From: Rhabditoides inermis
Lineage: Eukaryota; Nematoda; Chromadorea; Rhabditida; Rhabditidae
Length of the DNA: 64,000 nucleotides
Direction of reading: 5' to 3'
Assembly (NCBI GenBank): GCA_963966185.1
Contig: CAWZYM010000272.1
Coordinates: 1,156,501-1,220,500 of the forward strand
Of this stretch, positions 38,513-51,230 are shown piece after piece. The position numbers and the translations under genes were made by a program. The notes below the pieces were generated by a model that saw only the letters and a program-made list of their open reading frames with translations, did not search any database and was not told where the DNA came from. Within the stretch, counting starts at the first letter, position 1. Each line of letters begins with the position of its first letter.

Positions 38513-39084
38513 AGTTGGGATGGGTCTTGTACTGGAACTGTGAAATTTTTTTCTGTCAACTAGAGAACTAAAACTGAAACTTTTGGAATTTTACGACTGG
38601 GAATTTACGAACTTTAATTAAAGAAACGAAAATCATATGAACAAACACTGAAACAAGTACAGTATGACATAAATTCAACTAGAGTACCGCCCACTTTGAT
38701 TTTACGTCTTGTTGGAAAAACGCAAAAAAAAACTCTCACTAATGACAAGAGAGCAAAGAATGTGGCTGACAAACTTTTTTTGCAAGCAGAAGCACCTTTT
38801 CTGATTTCTTGCAGGTTTTCTGATTATCTGACTTTTCTGAATAGTTCATCAATATTGTTTTTTTCGATACAGTTTATCACGAGAACAACGACCGAAGATC
38901 GGATGATGGACAAATGACGACTTCGGGGAAAATCAAAATGAGTGTCAATGACGAAATTATCTTTTACGAGTTTGACTGTTTGAATAGGTGTACGTTTTCT
39001 AACGACAAAAAACTTGAACGAGTTGAGGCCGGGTTTACCAAGTGAATAGCATCAAAACTTGTTAAGCGGTCGCTGGTTCGATTT

Positions 39085-39221
<137 letters not shown>

Positions 39222-39577
39222 TGCGAACTTGTTTTGCGGAAGTTCACTACTTCCATGTGGTTCGCTTGAACCTACTCTTATCTTAAGAGAATAAAAAGAC
39301 AGTTTCATAATAGGCTTGCGAAAGGATGTTTTGCTAACAGTCGGTCGTGTCCGAGAGGCCTTTCTGCCATAGTATGCGTGCAAGCCGTCTGCGCTCTCTC
39401 AAATCGCACAGTCTTTCGCCCAACTGATTTTGGCGCAAGTTTCAATTTGATGCGCGAACCACGTAAACGCGCATTTTTCGAATAAGCGAAGTAATACAGA
39501 TTACTTTTCAATTGATCTTGTGTAATGACTTTATGTTCTACCGAATAGACTCTATTCATTTTTATGTGAAACTGTCC

Positions 39578-40025
<448 letters not shown>

Positions 40026-40027
40026 TT

Positions 40028-40110
40028 GAAGGATGTATCCGGACAATGTATTATTCTCTGATCTTCAGGATAGGGTCGCTTTCGTTTTCTTCAATGAAAA
40101 CAAGTTTTAA
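40028..40110 (+). repeat. Half of a fold-back element (GGATGTATCCGGACAATGTA family)
   Basis: GAAGGATGTATCCGGACAAT and the next 60 bases match the left arm of the element in the thioredoxin intron (56773-57003). The right arm is not found. It sits only two bases from the TIR of the preceding element. Confidence 0.6.
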
Positions 40111-40429
40111 AGTTCTGTTTACGCAAAAAAACTTTTTTTCTTGAAAAATAAAACAAATTCAAACATGACAGTAAAGCAGCTTGCAAGAAGGTCGACTTTT
40201 TTCATGTTCAAAACCAGTGTTAAAACGGCGAAAAAAAAACACTTATTGGCATTTTTTTAATGCAAATGATGTGTAGTTTCGGAAAAAAAGTTAAAACAGA
40301 CTCGCACTCAGCTCGGAATTATTCGTTGACAACATGAAAACAGTATCGTGGACTTGAAACATACCGTATACTGAAGGAAATGCATTGCAGTCTTTTTCTT
40401 GGCGTTTATATCACTATTTCGCGGAATCT

Positions 40430-40515
40430 CTCACATATGTAGCTTTGTGCTGTTGTGGTAACGCTCTCGCTCAGCACGCAGCGGCCCGCGAGTACGACTT
40501 TTGGGTACCCACGCA
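40430..40515 (+). repeat. tRNA-like 5' half
   Basis: TGCTGTTGTGGTAACGCTCTC resembles a D-arm with box A. A similar text (TAGCGTAGTGGTAACGCTCTC) recurs at 63805. No matching T-arm at tRNA distance, so this is a SINE or pseudogene fragment. Confidence 0.4.
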
Positions 40516-41439
40516 AAGTTTTGTCAAATCGATAATACTTTCAAAACGGTTCTGAGTTTTATCTGATTGAAACTCATTTGCGAATGAAACTCCTTTGCGG
40601 GCCTACTATAGTTCTGCTAGAACATACTGGCTATCACGTTGCTGCACTGCACTCAAGTACTAGGACACTTCATTCACCGCAGTGGGAGCAAGCTGGACCC
40701 ACAACCCAAAGGTCGATCTATCGAAACTTTTCGCAGATCATTCTTTTGCTGAAAAACATTGTGATGAAACTTTCAGATTTTGACCTTTGTTGACCCGCTT
40801 TCCAACAGTTAGCTTAGCCCGATAAACCACACAATTTGTACATTTCAAATTTTTATTTTAGCCAAAATAGCCGGGTGACCGAGCAAAAAAGCAAAAAAAG
40901 TTGCGGTCAAGTGTTTCTTGTGGGCAATTATCATGCAGAACTCCACTACTTCTGGAGAAGAGTATGAGAACCATCGGCGGTCGTCTCTCAAGTTTTTCTA
41001 ACACGTCCTTGCGAAACTGGTCACTTCGCGATGTTCACGTTCATCTACCATGAAATACCAGCACTCGAGCCGAATTGTTCCAGCGAAGGAACCTCTATCC
41101 CTCACTCTAGATTGGTGTGTGCTACCAAAGAACCTATCGCTAAACCATTGTATGTATGACGGAATCAGGCGGCTGATCAACAAACTTAATTATTGAGTAG
41201 AACGCAAATGTTGACTTTTCTGATGGTCATTTTTTTCATCCATTTGAAAGCATGTACGAATAATGTATTCGTAATGAAGTCCTGAAATTCTAGTCATAAT
41301 AACACCATTTTTCCTCTTTTGTTTCCACACTCCGGAGCATATCTTGTCGATGCAAGAACGATGCTTCAGCTGGGCACGTATGTACACTTACCGAAGAATA
41401 CAACTACATCGCTTTGTTCAAGTGTACTGGCGTATGACT

Positions 41440-41610
41440 ATGAGGACCCGACCGCGCAACGCGTGCGGAGAAAAATTAACTATTGGATTTTTTTTATGGT
41501 TGGCATATAAAAAAAGTATAACTTGCAAAAACCGGGCCGGATTTCAACCCAAAAAAGCGTCCACCTCATTCTGGAAAGAATTGTGTGGTGAAGAGTACTG
41601 AAGCTAAAAT
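41440..41610 (+). repeat. Diverged copy of the palindrome repeat unit
   Basis: CCGACCGCGCAACGCGTGCGG and the following ATTTCAACCCAAAAAAGCGT parallel 42427-42600 (CCCGGCCGCGCAATGCGTGC, ACTACAACCCAAAAGACGCA) in order and spacing, with many substitutions. Confidence 0.5.
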
Positions 41611-42295
41611 AGTTATTTTATGTGTTCTCAAGATCGCGTTTCATGATCATGATTTGCAAAACAAAGATTCGCCAAAAAGAGATGTCTCAGTATTAACGCT
41701 AGATTAGTTTTATTGTTCGTATAAAATTGTTTGTGTCGTGTGACTCAGTGTCGCCATTCCTTTTGTGCATTTCTCTGGTACACAAATATGTAGCCTCCGT
41801 GAACTTGTCATTGAAAAAATTCACGAGCCGGTAATCGGTTGTGAAGTTGAACTTGAAGTTGAACTTGCACTGCAACGACGCCGCGAAAAGCGCGTAGCAA
41901 GGCAACGTCAAGTATGGAGAGCGTGCCATTGTTTGATTTTCACGTCCAGCGACAAGATGGGGACAAGTTGCGGAGTTAGCAGCACACCATTTTTTCTCTT
42001 CCGTCTTTGAACGCCTACCCGAACTGTGTTTTTACTTTTCGTCAGGGTAAGCGCGATGACCTAGCTGAGCATTCTAGTTACCGAAAAGTACAAAACGCAC
42101 ACGGCCGGGACGGGAACTAGCCTTACAAGGAGGAAGCACTCACGTAATGACTTCAGGGTGCCCTCGTACTCTTCCACTGCGTACCCAGAATGGAGCAGGT
42201 GGACGGAGAAGAGGCAGAGAAGCGAATCCAGCTACAGATAACACACGTGTTTTCCACATCGCTGATGTGGAAAACAACGTGAAGGGGTGAAGGGC

Positions 42296-43301
42296 CACAA
42301 TGAGAAACCAAAGCGTTGGTACGTGTCGATGCGTTTGTTGGTGGCAAAAGCTGTCCAAATTTTTCAGCACGCTGATTTCGATGAAATCCTTCTCATAAAC
42401 TTTTACCGCGGCGGAGTATTGTCTTGACCCGGCCGCGCAATGCGTGCGGATTAGCGTTAAAATGAAGTACTGATAATTGACATATAGAAAGAATATAATT
42501 CGCGAAGACCAGACTTGACTACAACCCAAAAGACGCAGTCCGCCTGATTCTGAAAAAAAACAGAAAATTTTCACAGTTCAAGTCTCCTCGAAGCCTTGGG
42601 TGGTGTAAAGTAATGATGCGAGTAGTAGCGAAACTGCTATGTTTTTTTTTCGCCACAAGAAATTTTTAGGAGGAAAGAGAGAGATACTTTATTTTAACGC
42701 TAATCCGCACGCATTGCGCGGCCGGGTTAAGACAATACTCCGCCGCGGTAAAAGTTTATGAGAAGGATTTCATCGAAATCAGCGTGCAGAAATTCTGGAC
42801 AGAATTTCTGCACGCTGATTTCGATGAAATCCTTCTCATAAACTTTTACCGCGGCGGAGTATTGTCTTAACCCGGCCGCGCAATGCGTGCGGATTAGCGT
42901 TAAAATAAAGTATCTCTCTCTTTCCTCCTAAAAATTTCTTGTGGCGAAAAAAAAACATAGCAGTTTCGCTACTACTCGCATCATTACTTTACACCACCCA
43001 AGGCTTCGAGGAGACTTGAACTGTGAAAATTTTCTGTTTTTTTTCAGAATCAGGCGGACTGCGTCTTTTGGGTTGTAGTCAAGTCTGGTCTTCGCGAATT
43101 ATATTCTTTCTATATGTCAATTATCAGTACTTCATTTTAACGCTAATCCGCACGCATTGCGCGGCCGGGTCAAGACAATACTCCGCCGCGGTAAAAGTTT
43201 ATGAGAAGGATTTCATCGAAATCAGCGTGCTGAAAAATTTGGACAGCTTTTGCCACCAACAAACGCATCGACACGTACCAACGCTTTGGTTTCTCATTGT
43301 G
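42296..43301. repeat. 1,006-base near-perfect palindrome (two 500-base inverted arms)
   Basis: The left arm starts CACAATGAGAAACC and the right arm ends with its inverse complement. The centre is AATTCTGGACAGAATT at about 42799. I see no mismatch in the segments I compared. Each arm itself holds two opposed copies of an about 110-base unit (ACTCCGCCGCGGTAAAAG...), so that unit occurs four times in alternating orientation. The 144-codon and 100-codon frames in the two arms are the same sequence read from both sides and are not genes. Confidence 0.85.
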
Positions 43302-43923
43302 TCAATACTGCAAACATATGGGTAGAGGACATGCTAACTAATCTCTTACACATCCTTGATGGCTTAGTGCATGTGCGCTTTGTTGTGGCACAGAGCTCGC
43401 GGGTTCAATTCCCGTTAACGCCAAAAGTTTTGCTTTTGCAAAAAAAAAGGAGAAGTGACAAGTTGTGGCAGAAATGAGTAGCTACTGTGCCTTTAAGAAC
43501 CTATCTGAATTTTGTTTCAGGAACAAAGATTGCATAGTTGGTATATGAAACTGGAAATTACTGCAGTTGGAGAAACAAAATCACAAATGTGTTCTCCGAC
43601 AATTGTAGTGAAGGTCCAATAACATTTATGTAATGACGAAGTTTCAGCGTTTTGTTGTACACAGCATTTTTTCAATTATCTCTCTAGCTGTCTAGTAACT
43701 TTTTTCTCGAAAATTTTCTTTTTGATATTTGAGAAAATCAAATTAAATTTCAGTGAAATGTCATTAAACCTGAAAAAAATCATTTTTAGATACACGTTTT
43801 TTAAGACAAACGCGCGCATTTTCATGCCATTACATCTTCTTTTTGCCACAGTTCAATTCAACTTACACCGTTAAATCGCTTTTGAGAGTGCGCAACTAAA
43901 AAAGCGCAATTAAAAAAGACAAT
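43302..43923 (+). repeat. Inverted duplicate of chemoreceptor-intron segment
   Basis: Inverse complement of 35806-36445. In plus orientation it shows GATGGCTTAGTGCATGTGCG (box A type) and CGCGGGTTCAATTCCCG (box B type), then a CTACTGTGCCTTTAAG end. It begins exactly at the right end of the 1-kb palindrome. Confidence 0.75.
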
Positions 43924-43949
43924 TTTCAGGGCCCTTGCTCGAAATTGAA

Positions 43950-44200
43950 CTATATGGCTCAATCGATAGCCAAGGGCTTCATAACCAATGTTGTCTATGA
44001 TCATTTTTGCTGCGGAGCACGTTCAAGTACCGTAATCCTCGTCCAAAGTTTCAAAATTTGCATACAGAAAATTTGAAACGTAAATATCTCGAAACGTATG
44101 GCCGATCATGTGGATTTGAAAACGGTTTTCGACTAGTGACCTCCAGGGTATCTCTGATATCAGTTTGGTCAACATCGGCTTCGGTGACCTAAACGACACT
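43950..44200 (+). repeat. tRNA-like head plus conserved tail, SINE candidate
   Basis: TATGGCTCAATCGATAGCCA (box A/D-arm type) and CACGTTCAAGTACCG (box B type) are followed by TTTGAAACGTAAATATCTCG. The tail text recurs in diverged form near 47195 (TTTGAAACGTAATAACTCAA). Confidence 0.4.
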
Positions 44201-44715
44201 CCATGTAAGAATTTTTGAAAACTTTTTAGTTAAGAACTTTGAATGCTCCTTGTGTCTGAATGAGCGATTTTTTTACTTCCGTCACAGTGAGTGCACTGTT
44301 AGAACAGTGTCGCCCTGCTTGACTCCGCAAGTTGTCTGTAGATGGTCGGCGCAGCAGATGCCGCTCCTGTCTTCTAGTTGTCTTCTAGTGTCTGTCTGCG
44401 TCGTAAACAGCTCGGAGCCCCCCTCCCCTGTGTAATTGTGATCTCTTGAATCGATACAAACTGTTTCTCTTCACGCAACTTTGAAAAAAGTATTGACCAA
44501 CTTCATTTCAGGATAAATTCGACATTGAAGATAAAAACTGGTTGAAGAAGTAGCAGTCTGGCACAGAACTCAATCACAAACTCACATAAATGATAGAAAA
44601 TCGATGTGTTGTTAGCAGAAAAAAAACACTGCATTATATCATACACACAAAAGTACTCAATAACGCTACAAAACTGTAGTATAGAAATAATATAGACAAC
44701 TGCATTCTACCACCA

Positions 44716-47700
44716 CTACTTCTCGCCGTCGCGGCAGTCGATGCGCACCGCGTAGACGTGCCTGTCCTTGTCGAGTCTCTCAAATGTGAGTGCGAACGGC
44801 AGAAGCTCGGACGCGCCTTCGCGAGACACCTGTGCCACATCGGATTGACGACAATAGAGCCACTTGTTGTGTGTGTTGCTAGTAGTCTCACTGACTACAG
44901 GTTGCGAGTCACACGCGAGTGGTACGCGAGTGGGTGTCATTTTGCGAGTGGGGAGCGAGTGAGACGCGAGTGGTTTCGTGCGAGAAGAAGGAAAGTGCGG
45001 GATAGAGAGACGTGCGAGTGGCGCGCGTGTCAGCAGCGAGTCGCAATCCACTCGCGTACCACTCGCAACCTCTTTTCAAAGTTTTGCAGCGGGTCTCGTC
45101 GCGATTAGCCTGTTTTACATGTGAAATACGAAATCACACACACACAAACACGCATTTTCGACTAGCACACAACGCGTTATATTCAGAATGTTTTTTTGTT
45201 TTGTTTTTGTGGCTGCATTATGTTTATGTATAGTGTAGGTTTATGGAACGTCGTGCTTGTTTTTCGATGTTCTATATTATCATAACGATTATCCACTATG
45301 ACATTTACAGTTTCGTCATATCTGTTCATACTGCTTCCAGTCAAGATTCCGCCTATCTATTATCACCTAAACAACAAAGGTAAGAGAGTTTTCTTATCGT
45401 TTCAGTTGATCTTCAACATGAGCCAGCGGCAGAGCAGCAATGATCAGGTGAGATTTTGTTATTTTGATGTTTTGCTAACATTACTGATCTATTTTTGCAG
45501 TTACGCCACCTGTACACGGACCAAGCGACCATCGTCACGATTCGCAGCTATCAAGAAATCAAGCACACAGTCACCTTCAAGCAAGATCAAGATTACCAAC
45601 GCATACCCGCATACCCGCATACGGCATACGTCTACGCTTTCGTATACTAAATCCATCACAATTTCATGATTCAATGTGTTTTCCATGCGATAAACGTTTT
45701 TGAGTATATTCGAATGTGTTTTGGGTATCGGAATGAATGGGGTACGAATGCAAAAGCGAGGGAGGGGACGGGGCTAGAAGGAGAAATAAAAGTGGGCGTG
45801 GCCTGCGATGTGTGCTTGATCCGCGCGAGTGGCGCGCGACTCGCACGCGAGTCAACAGCGGGTCGTTGGCAGGGATGACAATTACTCGCTGTTCACCCGC
45901 GTGCGAGTCGCGTCTCACTCGCAACCTGTAGTCAATGCTAGACTAAACTGTGCGATTGTCGCTGTGATGTTCTTGCGAGTCCATCTTGCGAAATAGTCAC
46001 ACATACTGATTTGTTACTATTGAGCATTGTGATTTTCTGATATTGATGAAAACTCGGACCTCGAATCGCAGTCGCCACGTCTCCTCCTTCCAGTCGCCGA
46101 GTAGGGACATGCGCTGAAAGAAGCACACGGGCGATAGTTATGTCTGCTCGCAGAGCAATGGACACGCTGAGGGGACCTGTCTGTCGCCGCAAGCGCACAC
46201 TAGCATGGTAAAACTGTGAAAGCGCTCACTGAACAGAGAAAAAAACGTTCTCAATCTCTCTGTTGGCGTGGCCAAAACGAATGATCAAAAAAGAGAGTAA
46301 GTTGACAGACAGGCCCCCTGTGTGTGATTCGCGTCGACTGACCGCAGGATGTGGCTGGAGTGCGGTGAGCAGGCGGGCGATCGGCGCCTCGGACAGAATC
46401 GACAGCGACTCGATGTGGAGACATAGCGCGAGGGAGAGAGACGGGAGAGCGGACGAGAGGAACAGCTGCGAAATGACGCGTGCTTTACCGGATAGATCTC
46501 ATCACCATTTCTCTTTTGCTCACGGCAGTTCGGGTTCCTGTCTTACTTTCTCTCTGTGAATACACGAACAATTCTTATCTATACCGTAACTGTGAAACTT
46601 GTGTTTTGCACATTGTACTTTTCAGCACAAATCAAAAGCCAGTGTTAAAATTATTTGTATGAAACCTAAACTAGATGTATGCGCCAAGTCCCAAGTGTGC
46701 TAGAAATGACTCATGCGCACGTACAATAAAGATCGCAAAACCAAGTTGTTACGTCTAAATAAATGGTCCAGCGATAACTGAGACATTAGAACATATTCCC
46801 TAGACTGCCATGACTAGCGCGCTTTGCGCGCTAGAAATATAAGTATGAAAAGAAGAGAAAATCATCTATCGATTGATGTATAGATTGATTTTATATATGC
46901 TCTGGAAGTGAAAATAGGAGCTGAGCTAGAAGTGCTGTTGTCAGAGTCTTCCAGTAGATGAGTGATCTTTATTTTTTCCTTAATTCTAATTTACAGTATT
47001 ATCAATTATTCGAAGAGCGTGACAGTCTATCCTATCAGTAGCTGGTTGACAATTTTTGCAGGGATCGAAGCAGCGCCTCCGGATTGGGAGACGGTCGCTC
47101 TCGCCACTAGACCACTTCGGCTCGACTCGTGCCATTGCGAAATGAGAGACGTAAGCAAAACAGTGCACACGCGTTAGCGTTCAAAACTTTGAAACGTAAT
47201 AACTCAAAACGTATGGTCGCTCAGAAAAAAGTGAAAGCGGTTTTCAGCAAGGGGTATCCTATGGTACGTACGGTACAAGTTTCATCCGGATCAGCGAGTG
47301 TGAACCTAAACACTACCCATGTTAAACCGTAATCATTAGGAAAGAGCAACATACTGCGCACCAGGTTTAAACGTGGCCGTTTGCTAATGACAAGCGGCAA
47401 TGCTCCCATTTATATAGGGACATTCGGCAGAGGAGTGAGTGATTGCGTAAAGGACCGTTTATACTACACAACGCGTCAACTTGACGCGCTGCGTCAAGCG
47501 TCAAAGTTGACGCCTCGCGTCAAGAATTTTGACGCCTCGCGTCAAGAATTTTGACGCCTCGCGTCAAGAACTTTGACGCCCCGCGTCAAAAAAAAAACAA
47601 AGGAAAAGTGATGTCACTTTGACTCAGCGTGTCAAATTTCGGCAAAATTTTTGGCGCGAGGCGTCAAAATTCTTGACGCGAAGCGTCAACTTTGACGCAT

Positions 47701-48153
47701 GACGCAGCGCGTCAAGTTGACGCGTTGTGTAGTATAAACGGTCCTTAAGTTAGTAACACTGGCACTTTCCGCTCACTACATGCAATGAAAGTACGTCTTT
47801 TGTAACGGCGGGATACAACTATAGGAACGGAGTTCCTTTCAACACGAGCACGTACCTCGAGTCTCTCGGCGCACCGATTCACGATCGAGGCGTCCTTGCC
47901 CACGTCGCTGTTCTCGTAGCGAGCCAGCTGCGGACACGCGGAGAAGAAGTCACTGCGACCCAGAGAGCCAGAGAAACCGGTCACAGTGGACAGCTGCAAA
48001 CATGCATCTCCGAGAATGAGAGAGAGAGAGAGAGAGAGAAATAGAGAGAGAGAGAGAGAGAAATAGAGAGAGAGAAATAGAGAGAGAGACAAGAGAGAGA
48101 GATAGACAAGAGAGAGACAAGAGAGAGAGACAAGAGAAAGAGACAAGAGAGAG

Positions 48154-48225
<72 letters not shown>

Positions 48226-48261
48226 AGATAGAGAGAGAAGGAGATAGAGAGAGAAGGAGAT

Positions 48262-48339
<78 letters not shown>

Positions 48340-48814
48340 GCACGCCCTGCCAGCTGTCGAACACGGCATCGCCGACCGCGCACCCCTTGCCGCACTTGCA
48401 CGCAGAGTCGAAGAACAGCGACAGCGACTCACACGAGACGACCTAAATGGAATTTATACTATGCGAAAAATGGTGCACTATCGAAAGTGATGCCGGACAC
48501 ACTGATCGGAATGTTTCGACGACGACTCGCTATAAGCATGGATTGTTCACGTCAGAACCGGACACCGGACGTTTACTGTTACTGACCGAGCTCAAAGCGT
48601 GGAAGATGTCTCTCCAGCTGGGGTAGCCTGTGGATGGAGGCGCGGAGGGGGGAGTGGACAGGTGGTGGCGGTGCCGCGAGCAGAACGTGGCAGACAGGTC
48701 GGCGCTGCAACAAATCACAATCGTCCTTACACTCTATATCAAGTTTTCCCAATTTCCCAAAGAAACACGCAGTGACCAGTTGGTAAGAAGAGATGTGTTA
48801 GCGATGAGAGCGAT

Positions 48815-48873
<59 letters not shown>

Positions 48874-49553
48874 CCCACCCCATCGCCTTGACGGTGAACG
48901 ACTTGAACACCTTGCCGGCGGGTCGGAAGCAGAGCGAGAGCATGCGGGCGAAAGAGAGCAGCACGTGCGGAGAGCAACCCGTCTGCAAGCGGAGTTGTTA
49001 CCAGATGAAAAAAGAGAACTACACTCGGTGAACCCGAGCGCGGTCCACCGCGCACATCTCTAGACTATCCCTCTCTGCTTACAGTGTCGATTTCGACGTT
49101 CTCGATGAGATCCATGTGGAGGAGATCGATGAACTGACGCCACGCCGCCGACTGCCTGAAGTCACATCTACTAACTGAGCTTCAATCGTGCTACTGATTT
49201 CGACGTTTGTAACATGGCTTCTCATGCCGCCTTTCCTATGGTAGGCAAGAGGCGCGTATTGGTCTCGTATCTTCAAGATTTATTTATCAGTTTGATAGTA
49301 CGAAACGATTCTCGTCAGCTCACCTCGTCTCGCCGTGTCCATCAACGGACACGGAGACGAGACCCGGCTGCTGTCTCTGCGAGGGAGAGGCGCGGTGCTC
49401 GGAGAGGTAGAGACACGACTGCAAGGGGGGAGATGGCGAGAGAGAGAGGAAGAAAGGGAGAGAAGAGAGAGGAGCGAGGGAGAGAGGAGCGAGGAGAGAG
49501 GGAGGGAGGGAGGGGGAAAGAGAGAGAGAGAGGGAGGGGGAGAGAGGGGGAGG

Positions 49554-49645
<92 letters not shown>

Positions 49646-51230
49646 GGAAGGAGAAAGAGAGAGACCACCTCACCTCGGCCACATTGTACACCACCACCGT
49701 CGGCACGGTGAGGTTGTACACGCGGTTCAGCAGTTGCCTAAAGCTCATACCGTGAATTAAGTACTCTATAATCTTCAACAATCCAGCTATACCACAAGAC
49801 GCAATGTGTGAGTGTGACTACTGAAAACAGTAGCAGACTATCCGATTCGATGTGCATCTACACATTCCGTTTGACTACAGTGTCAATGTTGAAATAGTGG
49901 ACTGATGAGTGAACATGTGGTCAAGAAAAAAAGTGAAATCGGCTACACATGGCACGCGAAGAGACCGCCACGTGACTGACATAGCGCGGACGTTTTTTTT
50001 TGTCAAGGTGCGGTCAGTCTCTTCGAAAGCAATTCCGAAGTGTTTCGAAGGGATAACAAGGCATTCCGAAGTGTTCGGGGGTATTCGGGAGTATTCCGAA
50101 GGCAATTCGGGAGTGTTCAGGGGTCAATTCGAAAGGCGATTCGGGAGTGTTTCAAAGACATTCGGGAGTGTTTTGAAGAGACTGACCGCAACTCCATCTA
50201 CCAACTGTCCGACCCACCAGTTGTGCACGTGTGCCGAGGCGAAGTTGAGCACGTCGATGGAGGCGAGGTGGACGAAGATGTGCGCCAGCAGCTCGTTCGG
50301 AAGCGAGAAGATCGGCGCCGTCTAAAGAATCACGACTGCATAATAGGCTTTTCGCACGTGTGATATCATATGCACGGCGAAAGAATGCAACTGAAACACG
50401 TCGGGCTACCAGCTACTGCCGCGTCCATGTATGTACTTCTGGATCAGGCGAAGACGGGCAGTCAGCTACGTCTCGTGGCAAACTATTTACACTTAGACAG
50501 GGACCGAACACTCAACACATACAGCGATACAGCTTCATTCGCGTTTTTCGATACGTGACGCAGTTGTTTTTTGCTCTGAACCGTAAACTGTAGGCTACTA
50601 TTGCGCTGACCGGTATCTGCTGGCTGGCGTTGTTGGTGACGGTGCGGCTGAGCATCTCCTGGTACGCGTTCTTTGCGTTCGGCACCACCCCTGCAACAAT
50701 GAGAGCACGTCTCAGAGACGACTCGAATGAGCGCAGCTATCAGAGACGTATTTGTAACTGTATGTGTTCAAATATGTGTTTATTGGTTAAGATTACACAC
50801 GGTGATGTTGGTACAGAGTTGTAGCATGAATGGTGTGATTGTTTGTGAGCGATATATATGACTGGCGACTAAAAATCCAAATCGTGACGCCACCCCACAG
50901 TGCGGGAATGAAGTTTTTAGGTGTTTCTATTTCATGAAATTGTTTGAAATGATTATAGAATCAATCTTTAGCTATTACAAGACATGTCTGTTTTAAAATA
51001 TCTGAATTTTGAACAAGTTGAAATTTTCATGAAATTTTCAAATTGTATAAAATTGAAGTTGAAGTTGTCAATCATACTTCTATTATCATTAGAATATGAT
51101 GAGAAGTGCTTAGAGTCGAAAATAATAATTCAGAAAGACGTAGTAAGCAAAAGTGTGGCGTCACATATGTGACTCGTTGTTTCTGCTCACACTCACCGAA
51201 GATGTTCCACCGGTTGCGGATACCGAACAT
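44716..51230 (-). CDS. F-box-like protein, 13 exons, about 399 aa (possibly FBXO47/PROM-1 type)
   Basis: Exons in transcript order: 51230-51197, 50690-50611, 50321-50218, 49737-49674, 49418-49324, 49155-49083, 48982-48879, 48704-48587, 48442-48344, 47993-47856, 46465-46343, 46113-46060, 44829-44716 (TAG). All junctions keep frame. Exon 3 encodes SLPNELLAHIFVHLASIDVL, which fits the F-box pattern LP.ELL..IF..L...DL (residues about 43-63), the Skp1-binding part of SCF ubiquitin ligases. The rest has no repeat domain I recognise; notable pieces are ACKCGKGCAVGD, ARYENSDVGKDASIVNRCAE and GDWKEETWRLRFE. Layout and length recall FBXO47, whose nematode relative PROM-1 acts in meiotic chromosome pairing, but that is a weak guess. 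The end of exon 12 is uncertain: a later donor would add 17 residues. Introns hold MITEs and (CT)n arrays. Confidence 0.6.
44892..45934. mobile_element. TIR element of about 1.04 kb with subterminal GCGAGTG repeats
   Basis: The ends are an exact 18-base inverted repeat, TGACTACAGGTTGCGAGT. Inside each end lie several ACGCGAGTGG / CCACTCGCGT words. The middle (45340-45660) holds splice-like signals and exon-like open sequence. It lies in the last intron of the F-box-like gene. No transposase is visible. I could not fix a target-site duplication. Confidence 0.75.
45343..45649 (+). pseudogene. Possible captured gene fragment inside the TIR element
   Basis: CTTCCAG then an open block to AAAG|GTAAGA at 45379, TTTCAG then a block holding FNMSQRQSSNDQ to CAG|GTGAGA at 45448, and TTGCAG (45500) then LRHLYTDQATIVTIRSYQEI, ending at a TAA near 45649. 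The last two blocks join in frame. I recognise no family. It could be a transduplicated host gene piece or the element's own decayed gene. Confidence 0.3.
47056..47125 (-). repeat. tRNA-like sequence (SINE or tRNA pseudogene)
   Basis: On the minus strand: CCGAAGTGGTCTAGTGGCGA (box A type), an anticodon-stem-like TCTCC...GGAGG, and GCTTCGATCCCTGC (box B). The anticodon loop is one base short and the acceptor stem does not pair well, so I do not call a functional tRNA. Confidence 0.4.
47451..47745. mobile_element. Fold-back MITE with TAA target duplication and GCGTCAA repeats
   Basis: AGGACCGTTTATACTACACA at the left is matched by its inverse complement at the right; similarity continues inward for more than 100 bases, so the element can form one long hairpin. 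TAA flanks both ends (47448-47450, 47746-47748). The arms consist of CGCGTCAA / TTGACGC words in near-tandem order. It is in intron 10 of the F-box-like gene. Confidence 0.85.
48018..48338. repeat. (CT)n array (sense strand) of about 320 bases after exon 9 of the F-box-like gene
   Basis: The sense strand reads GTGCGT and then CT repeats with CTTGT, TAT and CTCCTT variants. It fills nearly the whole 350-base intron. Confidence 0.95.
48817..48870. repeat. (CT)n array (sense strand) after exon 7 of the F-box-like gene
   Basis: Starts nine to ten bases after the GTGGGC donor. Confidence 0.95.
49434..49665. repeat. (CT)n array (sense strand) filling intron 4 of the F-box-like gene
   Basis: About 230 bases of CT with CCCTCC variants between the GTGAGG donor and the acceptor of exon 5; the intron is 255 bases long. 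Confidence 0.95.

Noticed and set aside
42140..43325. Two matching open frames of 144 and 100 codons sharing the start MKIFCFFSESGG
   Set aside because: They are the two arms of the palindrome read in opposite directions, not a duplicated gene; no family resemblance.
47056..47125. Functional tRNA gene
   Set aside because: Boxes A and B are good, but the anticodon loop is short and the acceptor stem does not close. The other tRNA-like spots fail similarly.
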